Assembly: GCF_021107415.1 (NCBI RefSeq)
Contig: NZ_JAIOSW010000346.1
Coordinates: 1-27,334 of the forward strand
Source of the DNA: Desulfobacula sp.
GTDB lineage: Bacteria > Desulfobacterota > Desulfobacteria > Desulfobacterales > Desulfobacteraceae
DNA length: 27,334 bases
Direction: 5' to 3'
A model generated the notes under the pieces. The model made no database searches and was not told the DNA's origin. It was given only the letters and a program-made list of their open reading frames with translations. Positions 1 through 8,801 of the stretch are shown in pieces (position 1 is the first letter of the stretch; each line of letters opens with the position of its first letter). The translations under genes and the position numbers were made by a program.

Positions 1-1134
1 AACCCTGAAAACAAGTTTGCACAGTTTTCGGACAAAAGCATGGTTTTTACTTTAAAACCGGATATGTCCCTTGTTTATGACGATTGGCTGCTGACTGCCA
101 AGCCAAGACTGGAATTTGAACACAAAGAGTACAAGATTGATGGGAAGGCCGGGAACACATCCGATAAAGAAGCAAAAATTATTGAATTTCAGGTGCGCAG
201 ACAATTGAAAGAAAACCTGTTTGCTTCTTACGGATGGGAAAATTTACAATGGGGCCCAAGTTTTTTATATTCTCCTTCCAATCCCTTCTTTAATGATAAC
301 GGAAAAAAAGATCTGGTTAAGGATCTTGAGGGAAAAGGCTTTTTAAAACTGGTTCTTGTTCATGATTTTTCATGGTCAACTTCTTTAATCTATAACACGG
401 ACAAAGGCGCTTTTAATGAATCGGATTTTGAAAAAACTTATGCCCTTAAAATTGACTATTCAGGAGATGATAGCTATGCTTCAGTTATCTTGTCCTACAC
501 TGATCACCGCGAAACCAGGCTGGGTGCTTTTGGCGGCACCACCTTAACGGATGCAGTCATTATATACTCAGAAGCAAGTATCCAACAGGGAAGTTTGGCC
601 TTGTTACCTGTTGCTGTGCAAGGCCCCCTTGCCTGGGAAATGAATGCCACGAAAAAAGATAATCATACCCTGTATTCCACCCTGCTTCTCGGTATCGGCT
701 ATACATTTGAATCCGGGGACACCATGACATTTGAGTACCTCTATTATGGGCAGGGTTACGATTCAACCGAGGCCTCAAGTTTTTATCAGCTTAAAAATAA
801 CGCAGCAGATTTTTATTCCTCACAAACAGCCTTGTCAGGATATGGTACCCGGTTATTGGGAAAAACTGCCGAAAACCGGCTTGATTTTTTACGTCAAAAC
901 TATTTAATGGTGCAATATCTGAATGATGATATTATAGATGAGGTTGACTTGGTATCAAGGCTTACCTTTTGCCTTGATGACGACACATCAAGACTTTATT
1001 CATCTCTTTCCTTTGACCTGAATGACCATACGGAACTCATGCTGTCGGGCATGATAAACACAGGCGGATCTGATGCTTCTTTTGGAATATTTTTAGATCA
1101 CCAGATTCAGCTGGCTGTTGAATATTCTTTTTAA
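1..1134 (+). CDS. Outer-membrane beta-barrel protein, 5'-truncated by window edge
   Basis: The reading frame is open from base 1, so the gene begins before the window and its signal peptide is not visible; the first ATG at 40 is probably internal. The translated part is rich in alternating hydrophobic and polar stretches with many aromatic residues (Tyr, Trp, Phe) and short Asp/Asn/Gly turns, as expected of a transmembrane beta-barrel. It ends in AVEYSF, and a C-terminal Phe on a final beta-strand is the usual signal for outer-membrane insertion by the BAM machinery. No specific porin or transporter family is recognised, so the substrate is unknown. The LytS/LytTR pair begins 60 bases downstream on the same strand, so the three genes may be co-transcribed. 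The barrel assignment is fairly safe; anything beyond that is not. Confidence 0.6.
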   Translation, partial: NPENKFAQFSDKSMVFTLKPDMSLVYDDWLLTAKPRLEFEHKEYKIDGKAGNTSDKEAKIIEFQVRRQLKENLFASYGWENLQWGPSFLYSPSNPFFNDNGKKDLVKDLEGKGFLKLVLVHDFSWSTSLIYNTDKGAFNESDFEKTYALKIDYSGDDSYASVILSYTDHRETRLGAFGGTTLTDAVIIYSEASIQQGSLALLPVAVQGPLAWEMNATKKDNHTLYSTLLLGIGYTFESGDTMTFEYLYYGQGYDSTEASSFYQLKNNAADFYSSQTALSGYGTRLLGKTAENRLDFLRQNYLMVQYLNDDIIDEVDLVSRLTFCLDDDTSRLYSSLSFDLNDHTELMLSGMINTGGSDASFGIFLDHQIQLAVEYSF

Positions 1135-1194
1135 CCCGGGGATCTTTTAGCCCAAGGGATTGAAACATATCATGAACCATGGCAGGATATAAAA

Positions 1195-2256
1195 ATGCTT
1201 TTATTTAAATACCACAAATTGACATTGGGTGATATTTTAAATATTTCCCTGTGCAGCCTGATCATTGCCATGGTTTTCATGCTGGTGACTTCAGAAGCGT
1301 TTACTTTTAAAATATATTTTGAATATTTTTTGATTGCACAGTGCATCGGTCTTTGTATTGGTGTGCCAAGTATTTTTATCTCTAATTATTTCAGGCCTGT
1401 AAAACCATTTTACCAATTTGTCCTGCTGACGACCTGTGTTTTAGCAGGCGCAATCTCAGGAAGTTATATTGCAAGCCCTCTGACACATCACAAATTCATA
1501 AGTTTTAAAGGTCAGATCCCGTCTCAAATGATCATTATTGCAGTCATCCTTGGATTTGTCATATCATTTGGATTTGTTATTTATGAGAACTACATCGCTT
1601 TTAAACTTTCAGCCAAAGATGAGAAACTTAAACGCCTCAGTCTTGAAAAAGAAAAACTCAATGCGGATTTAAAACTTTTACAGGCACAGGTGGAACCCCA
1701 TTTTTTATTTAACACCCTTTCCAATATCCTGAGCCTGATTGATAGTGATACGAAAAAGGGTAAAAAAATGCTTGAAAATCTGACACAATATCTTCGCACC
1801 TCTTTGATCCAGTCCAGGAAGCCCTATAACCGTCTTGCGGATGAAATATACATGATCAAAACCTATCTTGATATTTTCAAAATCAGAATGGGAAATCGCC
1901 TATCCTATGGAATTGATATTCCCCACGATATCCTGAAAATTCAAATTCCCCCTATGATCATCCAGCCCCTTGTGGAAAATGCCATCAAACATGGCCTTGA
2001 ACCCAAAATAGATGGAGGGAAAATTTTTCTAAAAGCCTTTGTGAAAAAAAATGTATTAACCATTGAAGTGGCTGACACGGGCATGGGAATTCAAGAAAAA
2101 TCTGCTTCAGGTGTGGGAACAGGTAATATTAAAAAAAGATTAAAAGCTCTCTATGGCGAAAACGCCTCTTTATATTTTGAAGACATACGCCCAATGGGCC
2201 TTAAGGCCATCGTGGAGATACCCTATGGAAAAAATAACAGCCATCATAGCAGATGA
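1195..2256 (+). CDS. LytS/YehU-type sensor histidine kinase
   Basis: Inner-membrane sensor kinase of 353 residues. Four hydrophobic segments are visible at about residues 14-33, 41-63, 73-93 and 110-133. A charged linker helix (about 135-165) follows, then the His_kinase (LytS-type) phosphoacceptor region AQVEPHFLFNTLSNIL with His169. The ATPase domain shows an N-box (QPLVENAIKHGLEP), a G1 box (DTGMGI) and a GxGxGN-like segment (GVGTGNIKKRL). This is the family that partners LytTR response regulators, and the next gene is exactly that, overlapping this one by 32 bases, so translation is probably coupled. The start is an ATG with AGGA about 8 bases upstream. No extracytoplasmic sensor domain is present, so the signal is probably sensed within the membrane bundle; its identity is not visible. 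Confidence 0.9.
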   Translation: MLLFKYHKLTLGDILNISLCSLIIAMVFMLVTSEAFTFKIYFEYFLIAQCIGLCIGVPSIFISNYFRPVKPFYQFVLLTTCVLAGAISGSYIASPLTHHKFISFKGQIPSQMIIIAVILGFVISFGFVIYENYIAFKLSAKDEKLKRLSLEKEKLNADLKLLQAQVEPHFLFNTLSNILSLIDSDTKKGKKMLENLTQYLRTSLIQSRKPYNRLADEIYMIKTYLDIFKIRMGNRLSYGIDIPHDILKIQIPPMIIQPLVENAIKHGLEPKIDGGKIFLKAFVKKNVLTIEVADTGMGIQEKSASGVGTGNIKKRLKALYGENASLYFEDIRPMGLKAIVEIPYGKNNSHHSR

Positions 2257-2992
2257 TGAAAAAGAATTAAGGCGTCACTTAGCCAAACTGTTAAATCAGC
2301 TCTGGCCTGAACTTATCATTGCAGGTGAGACGGAAAACGGACCCCAGACTCTGGATCTGGTTCACAGGCTATCCCCGGATATCGTGTTTCTGGATATTAA
2401 TATGCCGGGACTCACGGGCATTGAAGTGGCCAAACAGATTTACAGGCAGTGCTCTATTGTTTTTATTACTGCCTATGATCAATATGCCATTGAAGCCTTT
2501 GAAAATGAAGCTCTTGATTATATTCTCAAACCGGTCCAAAAAAAACGGCTGTTAACCAGCATAGAACGGTGTAAGCGACGGTTTACAGGTCATGCACAAA
2601 AACAATCGGATTTAAGTTTCTTATTACAACAGTTGGAAAGAACCCTGGTAAAAGAAAAAGCCTCTCCTTTTCTGCAATGGATTCGTGCCCAGCATAGCGA
2701 TTCCATACGGTTGATTCCCATTGATGATGTCCTCTTATTTAAATCAGCTGACAAATACACCCTGGTGATCACCCCAAAAAAAGAATCATTGATCCGGAAA
2801 ACCATTAAAGAACTTGAGCAGGAACTTGACCCTGAAAAATTCTGGAAAATTCACAGGGGAACCATTATAAATGTTTCAGCAATATCAAAAATAAGCAAAT
2901 CAATTTCGGGAAAACATGTAGTTAAAATAAACAATTATGACGAACCGCTGCTGGTCTCAAGATCGTATTCACATCTATTTAAACAGATGTGA
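2225..2992 (+). CDS. LytTR-family response regulator
   Basis: Response regulator of 255 residues, partner of the overlapping LytS-type kinase. The N-terminal receiver domain has the acidic pair near the start (IIADDE), the phospho-acceptor Asp57 in FLDINMPG, the conserved Thr in FITAYD and Lys in LKPVQKK. The C-terminal LytTR DNA-binding domain covers about residues 150-255, with the typical segments for its first strand (IDDVLLFKSADKYT) and the later block FWKIHRGTIINVSAI. I chose the ATG at 2225, which has GGAG 8 bases upstream and gives a normal receiver N-terminus; an in-frame ATG at 2153 would add 24 unrelated residues inside the kinase gene. A direct repeat lies 25 bases past the stop, in front of fdhA, so it may control the formate dehydrogenase genes as well as, or instead of, the barrel gene; this is inference. 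Confidence 0.92.
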   Translation: MEKITAIIADDEKELRRHLAKLLNQLWPELIIAGETENGPQTLDLVHRLSPDIVFLDINMPGLTGIEVAKQIYRQCSIVFITAYDQYAIEAFENEALDYILKPVQKKRLLTSIERCKRRFTGHAQKQSDLSFLLQQLERTLVKEKASPFLQWIRAQHSDSIRLIPIDDVLLFKSADKYTLVITPKKESLIRKTIKELEQELDPEKFWKIHRGTIINVSAISKISKSISGKHVVKINNYDEPLLVSRSYSHLFKQM

Positions 2993-3016
2993 AAAAGTTA
3001 TACGGTTAGTTTGGGC

Positions 3017-3036
3017 TTGTAACCTTTTTGTAACCT
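3017..3036 (+). repeat. Perfect 9-bp direct repeat upstream of fdhA
   Basis: TTGTAACCT occurs at 3017-3025 and again at 3028-3036, an 11-base period (one helical turn). The second copy overlaps a candidate -35 element. Such an arrangement suits binding of a regulator dimer on one face of the DNA; LytTR proteins bind direct repeats, although their usual spacing is about two turns. Confidence 0.5.
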
Positions 3037-3056
3037 CCTTGTGCTATTGCAATAAT
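3028..3056 (+). promoter_or_regulatory. Candidate sigma70-type promoter for fdhA
   Basis: TTGTAA (3028-3033) and AATAAT (3051-3056) are separated by 17 bases. The -35 box matches the TTGACA consensus at four of six positions, the -10 box matches TATAAT at five of six. It would give a leader of about 140 bases before fdhA. This is pattern matching only. Confidence 0.35.
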
Positions 3057-3085
3057 AATTAGATGAGGACCCATTGATTTTGTGA

Positions 3086-3146
3086 AAAGCACTCTGTTTT
3101 AAAAAGCCTGTCAAGGGCACCTCCTTTATTTTAAATCGAGTGCTTT
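3086..3146. repeat. Spaced inverted repeat in the fdhA leader
   Basis: AAAGCACTC at 3086-3094 is perfectly matched by its reverse complement at 3138-3146, with 43 bases between. In RNA the arms could close a long-loop structure just ahead of the fdhA ribosome-binding site; in DNA they could be a looping or paired operator. There is no U-run after it, so it does not look like an ordinary terminator. Confidence 0.4.
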
Positions 3147-3205
3147 CTACAAACCAATGAAACAGGTAAATATTTCAATTTTATTAGCCAAGGAGGCATT
3201 TTTAG

Positions 3206-6200
3206 ATGAAACTCGACAGAAGAGACTTTATCAAAATTTCAGGTGCCACTGCTGCAGGAGTTGCCGTCAGCGGATTGGGATTTGACCTTAAACCTGTCAA
3301 ATCCCATGCCGGCATGCTGAAAACCAAGTATGCCAAGGAGAGCACAACCATCTGCTGCTATTGCGCGGTGGGATGCGGTGCCATCGTTCATACCAGCAAG
3401 CGTGGAGACGGAAGGGTGATCAACATTGAAGGTGACCCTGACCATGTCATCAACCAGGGGGCTCTATGTTCCAAAGGGTCATCCCTTAAACAACTCACGG
3501 AAAACGAAAACCGCCATACACAACCCATGTACCGGGCACCCTACTCGGACAAATGGCAAGTCGTTTCCTGGGACTGGGCACTCAATACAATTGCCAGCAG
3601 GGTCAAAAAGACCAGGGACAAGACTTTTGAAAAAACAAATGCCAAGGGGCAGACAGTCAACAGGACAAACCGTATTGCTTCTGTTGGATCCTCTGCTCTG
3701 GATAATGAAGAATGCTGGATCTATCAGGCTTTGATGAGATCCTTGGGGCTGGTCTATGTCGAACATCAGGCCAGGATCTGACATAGTGCAACTGTAGCGG
3801 CTCTGGCAGAGTCGTTTGGACGTGGCGCTATGACAAACCACTGGATTGATCTCAAAAACAGTGATTGCATTCTCATCATGGGCAGCAATGCTGCTTCAAA
3901 CCATCCCATCTCTTTTAAATATGTCACCCAGGCCATGGAAAAAGGGGCCAAGCTCATCAACGTGGACCCGAGATTTACCAGGACTTCCTCCAAGGCTGAT
4001 ATCTATACCGCTTTAAGATCCGGAACAGATATTGCCTTTCTGGGCGGCATGATTAAATACATTTTAGACAATAATCTTTACAATAAAGAGTATACGGAAG
4101 CTTACACCAATGCACCCTTTATCGTGGGAAAAGACTTTGGATTCAAAGACGGGCTTTTTTCCGGGTATGAAAAAAATGAAGAAGGACCGGTACTGGGAAG
4201 TTATGACAAGTCCAAATGGGCCTTTGAAATGGATGGTAACAAGGTCCCCAAAAAGGACAGGACGCTTAAGCATGAACGTTCCGTATTTCAACTCTTGAAG
4301 ACCCACTACAGCCGGTATGATCTTGATAAGGTTTCCATGGTCACCGGCACTCCGAAAGAGGATCTTTTAAAGGTCTACAAAACCTATGCTGCAACCGGTG
4401 CAACAGGACTGGCCGGAACCATCATGTATGCCATGGGATGGACACAACATACCGTTGGTACCCAGAACATCCGTACCATGGCTATCATCCAGCTTCTACT
4501 GGGCAATATGGGTGTTGCTGGCGGCGGTGTAAATGCATTAAGGGGTGAATCAAATGTTCAGGGGTCTACCGACCATTGTCATTTATGGCATATCTGGCCG
4601 GGTTACCTTAAAACTGCAAGGGCTTCCAATACCAGCCTTGAAGCCTATAACACCAAATGGACACCTAAAAGCCAAGATCCGTTATCTGCCAACTGGTGGA
4701 GCAATTATCCCAAATATTCCGTGAGCATGCTCAAAGCTTTCTTTGGAGAAAATGCCACGAAATCCAACCAGTTTGGCTACAACTGGCTGCCAAAAGTGGA
4801 TGATGGCAAAGTATACTCCTGGTTTGATATCTTTGATGACATGTACAAAGGCGACATTGAAGGCTTTTTTGCATGGGGCATGAACCCGGCCTGCTCAGGA
4901 TCAAATGCTTCAAAAATTCGAAAATCCATGGAAAACCTGGACTGGATGGTCAATGTCAATATCTTTGACAATGAGACCGGCTCCTTCTGGAAAGGACCTG
5001 GAAAAGATCCATCTAAAATCAAAACAGAAGTATTTATGCTGCCTGCGGCTGTTTTTGTTGAAAAAGAAGGGAGCATCACCAACTCCGGCCGTTGGATGCA
5101 ATGGCGGTATCAAGGCCCGAAACCCCTTGGCAACAGTCGTTCTGACGGGGATATCATTATGGAACTTGGTCATCGCATCAAGGAAAAATATAAAACTTCA
5201 GGCGGTACATTCAAAGACCCCATTGTCAATTTAAAATGGGATTATGAAACCAATGGGATGTATGATCCCCATAAAGCCGCCAAGATGATCAACGGATATT
5301 TTACAAAAGATGTGACCGTAAAAGGCAAGTTGTGCAAAAAAGGCTCTCTGGTGCCAAGCTTTGCATGGCTCCAGGCTGACGGTTCAACCTCTTCGGGCAA
5401 CTGGTTATATTGCAACTCCTATACGGAAAAAGGAAACATGTCTGCCAGGAAGGGCCAAAAAGATGCACCCAATAATATCGGGCTATATCCTGAATTTGCC
5501 TGGTGCTGGCCGGTTAACAGAAGAATTATTTACAACAGGGCATCAGTCGATCCCAAGGGCCGTCCCTGGGATAAAAAAGACTGGGTTATTAAGTTTGCCG
5601 GTGATGAAAAAGATGGCAAATATGTTTCCAAAAAATGGCTTGGCGATGTGCCTGACGGTGGATGGTATCCTCTTGAAAATCCTGACGGATCAAAAAGAAA
5701 AGATGCCAAGCATCCGTTTATTATGCGAAAACACGGTCATGGGCAAATTTTTGGCCCCGGACGTAATGACGGCCCATTCTCGGAACATTACGAACCCCTT
5801 GAGTGCCCGGTTGAAAAGAACTATTTTAGTTCCCAGATGGTCAGCCCGACTGCAGTGGTATACGGCACCAAGGCAGATGCCCATTTCACCTGCGATCCGA
5901 GATTCCCGTTTGTGGGAACCACCTATCGCGTGAGTGAACACTGGCAGACAGGCCTTATGACCCGTCCCCAGGAATGGCTCATGGAACTGCAGCCCAATAT
6001 GTTTGTGGAAATGAGTGAGGAACTGGCAAAGCTTCGCGGGATTAAAAACGGTGAAAGGGTGAATGTCTCAAGTGCCAGGGCAAGTGTTGAGTGTACCGCC
6101 ATGGTAACAAAACGGTTTAAACCCTTTAAAATCGGGTATTCCACAGTGCATCAGGTAGGAGTTCCATGGCATTACGGCTGGCGCTGGCCATCCACCGGAA

Positions 6201-6298
6201 CAGAGGAGAGTGCCAACCTTCTGACGCCTTCGGCCGGAGATGCCAACACCCGAATTCCTGAAACTAAGGCCTTTATGGTCAATGTGACAAAGCTTTAA
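3206..6298 (+). CDS. fdhA: Selenocysteine-containing formate dehydrogenase, catalytic alpha subunit (TGA at 3779 read as Sec)
   Basis: Molybdo- or tungstopterin enzyme oxidising formate to CO2 (1030 residues with readthrough). It starts with a Tat signal (RRDFIK at residues 5-10 followed by an Ala/Gly/Val-rich segment), so it is exported folded to the periplasm. The [4Fe-4S] ligands are visible as C50-x2-C53-x3-C57 and C88 (GALCSKG). The frame is interrupted only by TGA at codon 192, in the context EHQARI-U-HSATVA, followed by ALAESFGRGAMTNHW; this is the exact setting of the active-site selenocysteine in E. coli FdnG, with the conserved His next to it, so this is recoding and not a frameshift. 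AAGGAGG lies 9 bases before the ATG. fdhB follows after 16 bases. Whether Mo or W is used cannot be read from the sequence. A tool that stops at TGA would split this gene at 3781 and restart near 3830. Confidence 0.96.
3779..3813 (+). promoter_or_regulatory. Selenocysteine codon and candidate bacterial SECIS hairpin
   Basis: The in-frame TGA is at 3779-3781. Bacterial SECIS elements lie immediately 3' of the UGA inside the coding region. Here GGCTCT (3799-3804) can pair with AGAGTC (3808-3813, including one G-T pair) around a 3-base loop, at about the right distance. The exact fold and the SelB-contacting loop bases were not computed. Confidence 0.5.
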
Positions 6299-6314
6299 AG
6301 GAGGTGATGACAAC

Positions 6315-7028
6315 ATGTCTAAATCAATATTTATAGATACGACTATCTGTACTGCCTGCAGGGCGTGCCAGGTTGCATGCAAGCAATGGCATGACCTGCC
6401 TGCTGAAAAAACAACAAACGTGGGAAGCCATCAAAATCCCCAGGATCTCTCTTTTGACACCTACAAGCTTGTCAGGATGAATGAAGAGATAGTAAACGGT
6501 CGCCTTGAATGGCTGTTTTTCCCGGATCAGTGCCGGCATTGTGTTGATGCACCCTGCCTTGAAACTGCATTTGATGAGGATGCAATCTATAGTGATCCTG
6601 CAACAGGGGCGATTCTATATACCAGGGAAACCCAAAAGCTTGATGCGGATGAGATTATTGGCTCCTGTCCATATAATATTCCCAGAAAGGCTGCGGATGG
6701 AACTATTGGCAAATGTGACATGTGCAATGACAGGATTCATAACGGGCTCAAACCCGCCTGTGTCACTGCCTGCCCCACAGGAGCCATGAGGTTTGGGGAC
6801 AGAGAAGAAATTCTGGCCTTTGCTAAAAAAAGGCTTGGAAAGGTTAAACAAAAATTTCCAAAAGCCATGCTCCTGAATCCTGATGAGGTAAACGTGATCT
6901 ATCTTGTCGGGTTTGATCCGCAGCTTTATTCGGATTATGCAGTGGCAAGTTCTGACAGGGGCGGTTTGAGCCGCAGTGTTGCCCTTCGTAAAATGATGGG
7001 TCCCTTTGCCAGAATGATGCGGGTATAA
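6315..7028 (+). CDS. fdhB: Formate dehydrogenase iron-sulfur (beta) subunit
   Basis: Electron-transfer subunit of 237 residues that passes electrons from FdhA. It has exactly twelve cysteines: C12, C15, C18 and C22 (CTACRACQVAC), three in CRHCVDAPC, one in SCPYNIP, two in CDMC, and two in ACVTACPTGA. Twelve cysteines fit three [4Fe-4S] clusters, as in the beta subunit of the Desulfovibrio gigas enzyme, rather than the four of E. coli FdnH; the position of the usual fourth Cys in the second motif is Ala (CLETA). There is no signal peptide, so it is probably carried through the Tat pathway with FdhA. No C-terminal membrane anchor and no cytochrome b subunit gene follow, which suggests a soluble periplasmic FdhAB donating to cytochrome c. 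A strong ribosome site (AAAGGAGGTGATGAC) precedes the ATG. Confidence 0.95.
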   Translation: MSKSIFIDTTICTACRACQVACKQWHDLPAEKTTNVGSHQNPQDLSFDTYKLVRMNEEIVNGRLEWLFFPDQCRHCVDAPCLETAFDEDAIYSDPATGAILYTRETQKLDADEIIGSCPYNIPRKAADGTIGKCDMCNDRIHNGLKPACVTACPTGAMRFGDREEILAFAKKRLGKVKQKFPKAMLLNPDEVNVIYLVGFDPQLYSDYAVASSDRGGLSRSVALRKMMGPFARMMRV

Positions 7029-7041
7029 CACCCATAATATC

Positions 7042-7069
7042 CTGCCCGGGGACCTGGTTCCCCGGGCAG
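7042..7069 (+). terminator. Strong hairpin between fdhB and fdhE
   Basis: CTGCCCGGGGA (7042-7052) and TCCCCGGGCAG (7059-7069) form a perfect 11-bp GC-rich stem with a 6-base loop, 13 bases after the fdhB stop. Only TTATT follows instead of a clean U-tract, so it may act as a partial terminator or as a 3' RNA-stabilising element that lowers fdhE expression relative to fdhAB. Confidence 0.65.
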
Positions 7070-7088
7070 TTATTCCAAGGATAAGGAT

Positions 7089-7964
7089 ATGATAACCATA
7101 GAACAATTGAAACAGTCTTCCGACCTGATTAAGAAAATCAGGCCCTCTTACGGACCTATTCTTGATTTTTATGCCCGTGTTTTTCTGGCCCAGGAAAAAT
7201 GCAAACAGGACATCCGGATAAGTCCTGTTGTAATTGAAGAGGATCTGTTAAAAATAAAACAAAAAAATAAACTGCCATTGATTGATCAATCCGAGTTTTT
7301 AATTGATTTAAAAGCATCAGAACGATTATTTGATAAGATCTGTGACCTGGCCTATAACTTTGCGCCAAAACTGTCCTCCAACGCCCAACTCCTGAAAAAT
7401 GCCGGACAAACACAATCCTTTGATCTGAAAACTCTGTTTTCAGCCATCCTTAATAATCAAAGTTCAACCCTGCATGACCTGGCTAAACGTTTGAACGTAC
7501 CCGAGCAGGAACTTGTTTTTTTCGGTTATGCCAGTATTGCCCCGAGTATCCGGATTTGCTCAGAACAGCTTGAAGCCTATCTTATTGATATGCCGGATCT
7601 GAACAAAGGGTACTGCCCCGTCTGCGGCAATCACCCGGATATGGCTTTTCTGGACCCGGAAGGCAAGCGGCATTTAAAATGCTGTTTTTGTGCCCATGAA
7701 TGGCATGTCAAAAGAATGGGATGTGTATTTTGTGAAAATAATGACAAAGATTCCCAGCATTATTTCTTCAGTGATGAAGAAAAAGAGTACCGGGTAAACT
7801 TATGCGACAATTGCCATAATTATATAAAATTAGTTGATTTAAGACAAATCGACCGGGCATTCTATCCTAAACTTGAACAGATCACTACCCTTCACCTTGA
7901 CATGAAAGCCAGGGAAAAAGGATATACCAATGCCGGATCACTCGCCAATGACGTGTCTCTTTAA
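7089..7964 (+). CDS. fdhE: FdhE-like formate dehydrogenase maturation protein
   Basis: Cytoplasmic accessory protein of 291 residues needed in related systems for active formate dehydrogenase. The C-terminal half carries four CxxC pairs (CPVC in GYCPVCGNHP, CCFC followed by AHEWHVKR, CVFC, and CDNC in NLCDNCHNYIK), the rubredoxin-like metal-binding pattern of FdhE. The N-terminal half is helical without obvious motifs, as in the family, and the length is close to E. coli FdhE (about 309 residues). The start ATG follows AAGGATAAGG. Its position directly behind fdhAB, separated by the hairpin, supports the assignment. The converging lipoprotein gene ends only 9 bases away. Confidence 0.92.
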   Translation: MITIEQLKQSSDLIKKIRPSYGPILDFYARVFLAQEKCKQDIRISPVVIEEDLLKIKQKNKLPLIDQSEFLIDLKASERLFDKICDLAYNFAPKLSSNAQLLKNAGQTQSFDLKTLFSAILNNQSSTLHDLAKRLNVPEQELVFFGYASIAPSIRICSEQLEAYLIDMPDLNKGYCPVCGNHPDMAFLDPEGKRHLKCCFCAHEWHVKRMGCVFCENNDKDSQHYFFSDEEKEYRVNLCDNCHNYIKLVDLRQIDRAFYPKLEQITTLHLDMKAREKGYTNAGSLANDVSL

Positions 7965-7973
7965 TCGGATTTT

Positions 7974-8318
7974 TTATCGAATCCGCTGAAAACGGATCAA
8001 CCCCATAACGGGAAATATCAATTGGATAGTATCGTGGTCTATGGCTCCTTCGATGATACCACCGGATTTTGTGTGCAGACGGATCCCGTCCTGGTACAGG
8101 TCCCAGCGGAATGGGGCATTATCTGTCTCTATGGACAAAAAGCCCTTGCCATCCGCCAGAAGTTCCAGACTAACCGCCACCGGGTCTATTGCTCCGGCAT
8201 CAACGGCGCTATATGTACCTATCAGTTTTTCCTGCTGATCGCTGCATCCGAAAACCAGGGTTATAATCAATAGAATCAGCATTAATTTGATATATGGATT
8301 CATGATATTATCCGGCAT
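7974..8318 (-). CDS. Small lipoprotein of unknown function
   Basis: Protein of 114 residues with a short basic N-terminus, a hydrophobic segment and a lipobox (LVFGC), so it is probably a lipid-anchored envelope protein. The mature part is short, with alternating beta-type segments and no recognised domain. It is the last gene of the minus-strand cluster: its ATG lies 3 bases after the MauE/DoxX gene, whose 3' end contains its ribosome site (AAGGAG, 8 bases before the ATG). A second in-frame ATG at 8303 is possible but less well placed. Function unknown; co-location suggests a role with the redox proteins upstream. Confidence 0.75.
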   Translation of the reverse strand: MPDNIMNPYIKLMLILLIITLVFGCSDQQEKLIGTYSAVDAGAIDPVAVSLELLADGKGFLSIETDNAPFRWDLYQDGIRLHTKSGGIIEGAIDHDTIQLIFPVMGLIRFQRIR

Positions 8319-8321
8319 AGA

Positions 8322-8801
8322 TCAAATCTCCTTAGAAAACCAATCAAATTTTCTTTCCAAACGAAAGATTGTATCATAAAAAAAGACATGAACGGTCATG
8401 CCCACCCATATGAGGTCCCTCAAAAGGGTGGACCAGCTGATGTCGTCGCCCATGGAGTGGAAACAACCGCAACTGATGGGGGAGTCCCATACCAAGTTGA
8501 CCGCGATGCCCACGGTGAATATAGCAAGAAATAATCCTGCAATAACGATGGAAGAACGGACCCGAATGCCGCAAACAAGAAGAATGCCGCAAACAAGTTC
8601 AATCCACGGCATGGTGATGGCCATAAAATTAACCGCCCAGTATGGAGCCATACGATAACTGGCAATGGTTTCGGCAAATTCAGCTGTATAATTTATCTTG
8701 TACATACCCGCATCGATAAACAGCCAGGCAATATAGAGTCGCAGGACCAGTGCCAGGTAGCGATGGGTGGCCAATGTTGTGGCAAGCGCAAATATCTTCA
8801 T
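8322..8801 (-). CDS. MauE/DoxX-type redox-associated membrane protein
   Basis: Integral membrane protein of 159 residues with four predicted transmembrane helices (roughly residues 14-35, 52-75, 81-102 and 121-141). The order of segments, an early WLFIDAGMYKI region, and the ISCGCF motif before the last helix fit the MauE/DoxX group, members of which support disulfide or thiol chemistry in the periplasm next to thioredoxin-like partners. The start ATG (8799-8801) overlaps the stop of the rhodanese-fusion gene as ATGA, so translation is coupled; the longer open frame upstream would add ten residues (MGENGDGVGT) encoded inside the neighbour and is not needed. A TlpA-like redoxin lies two genes upstream, the usual partnership. 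The substrate is unknown. Confidence 0.8.
   Translation of the reverse strand: MKIFALATTLATHRYLALVLRLYIAWLFIDAGMYKINYTAEFAETIASYRMAPYWAVNFMAITMPWIELVCGILLVCGIRVRSSIVIAGLFLAIFTVGIAVNLVWDSPISCGCFHSMGDDISWSTLLRDLIWVGMTVHVFFYDTIFRLERKFDWFSKEI

Noticed and set aside
3779..3830. Apparent stop codon or pseudogene break in the formate dehydrogenase gene
   Set aside because: The frame continues unchanged on the other side, and the TGA falls exactly on the known selenocysteine site of the family, so recoding explains it.
7966..7985. CGGATT/AATCCG inverted repeat between the converging fdhE and lipoprotein genes
   Set aside because: Only a 6-bp stem with an 8-base loop, so too weak to call a terminator with confidence.
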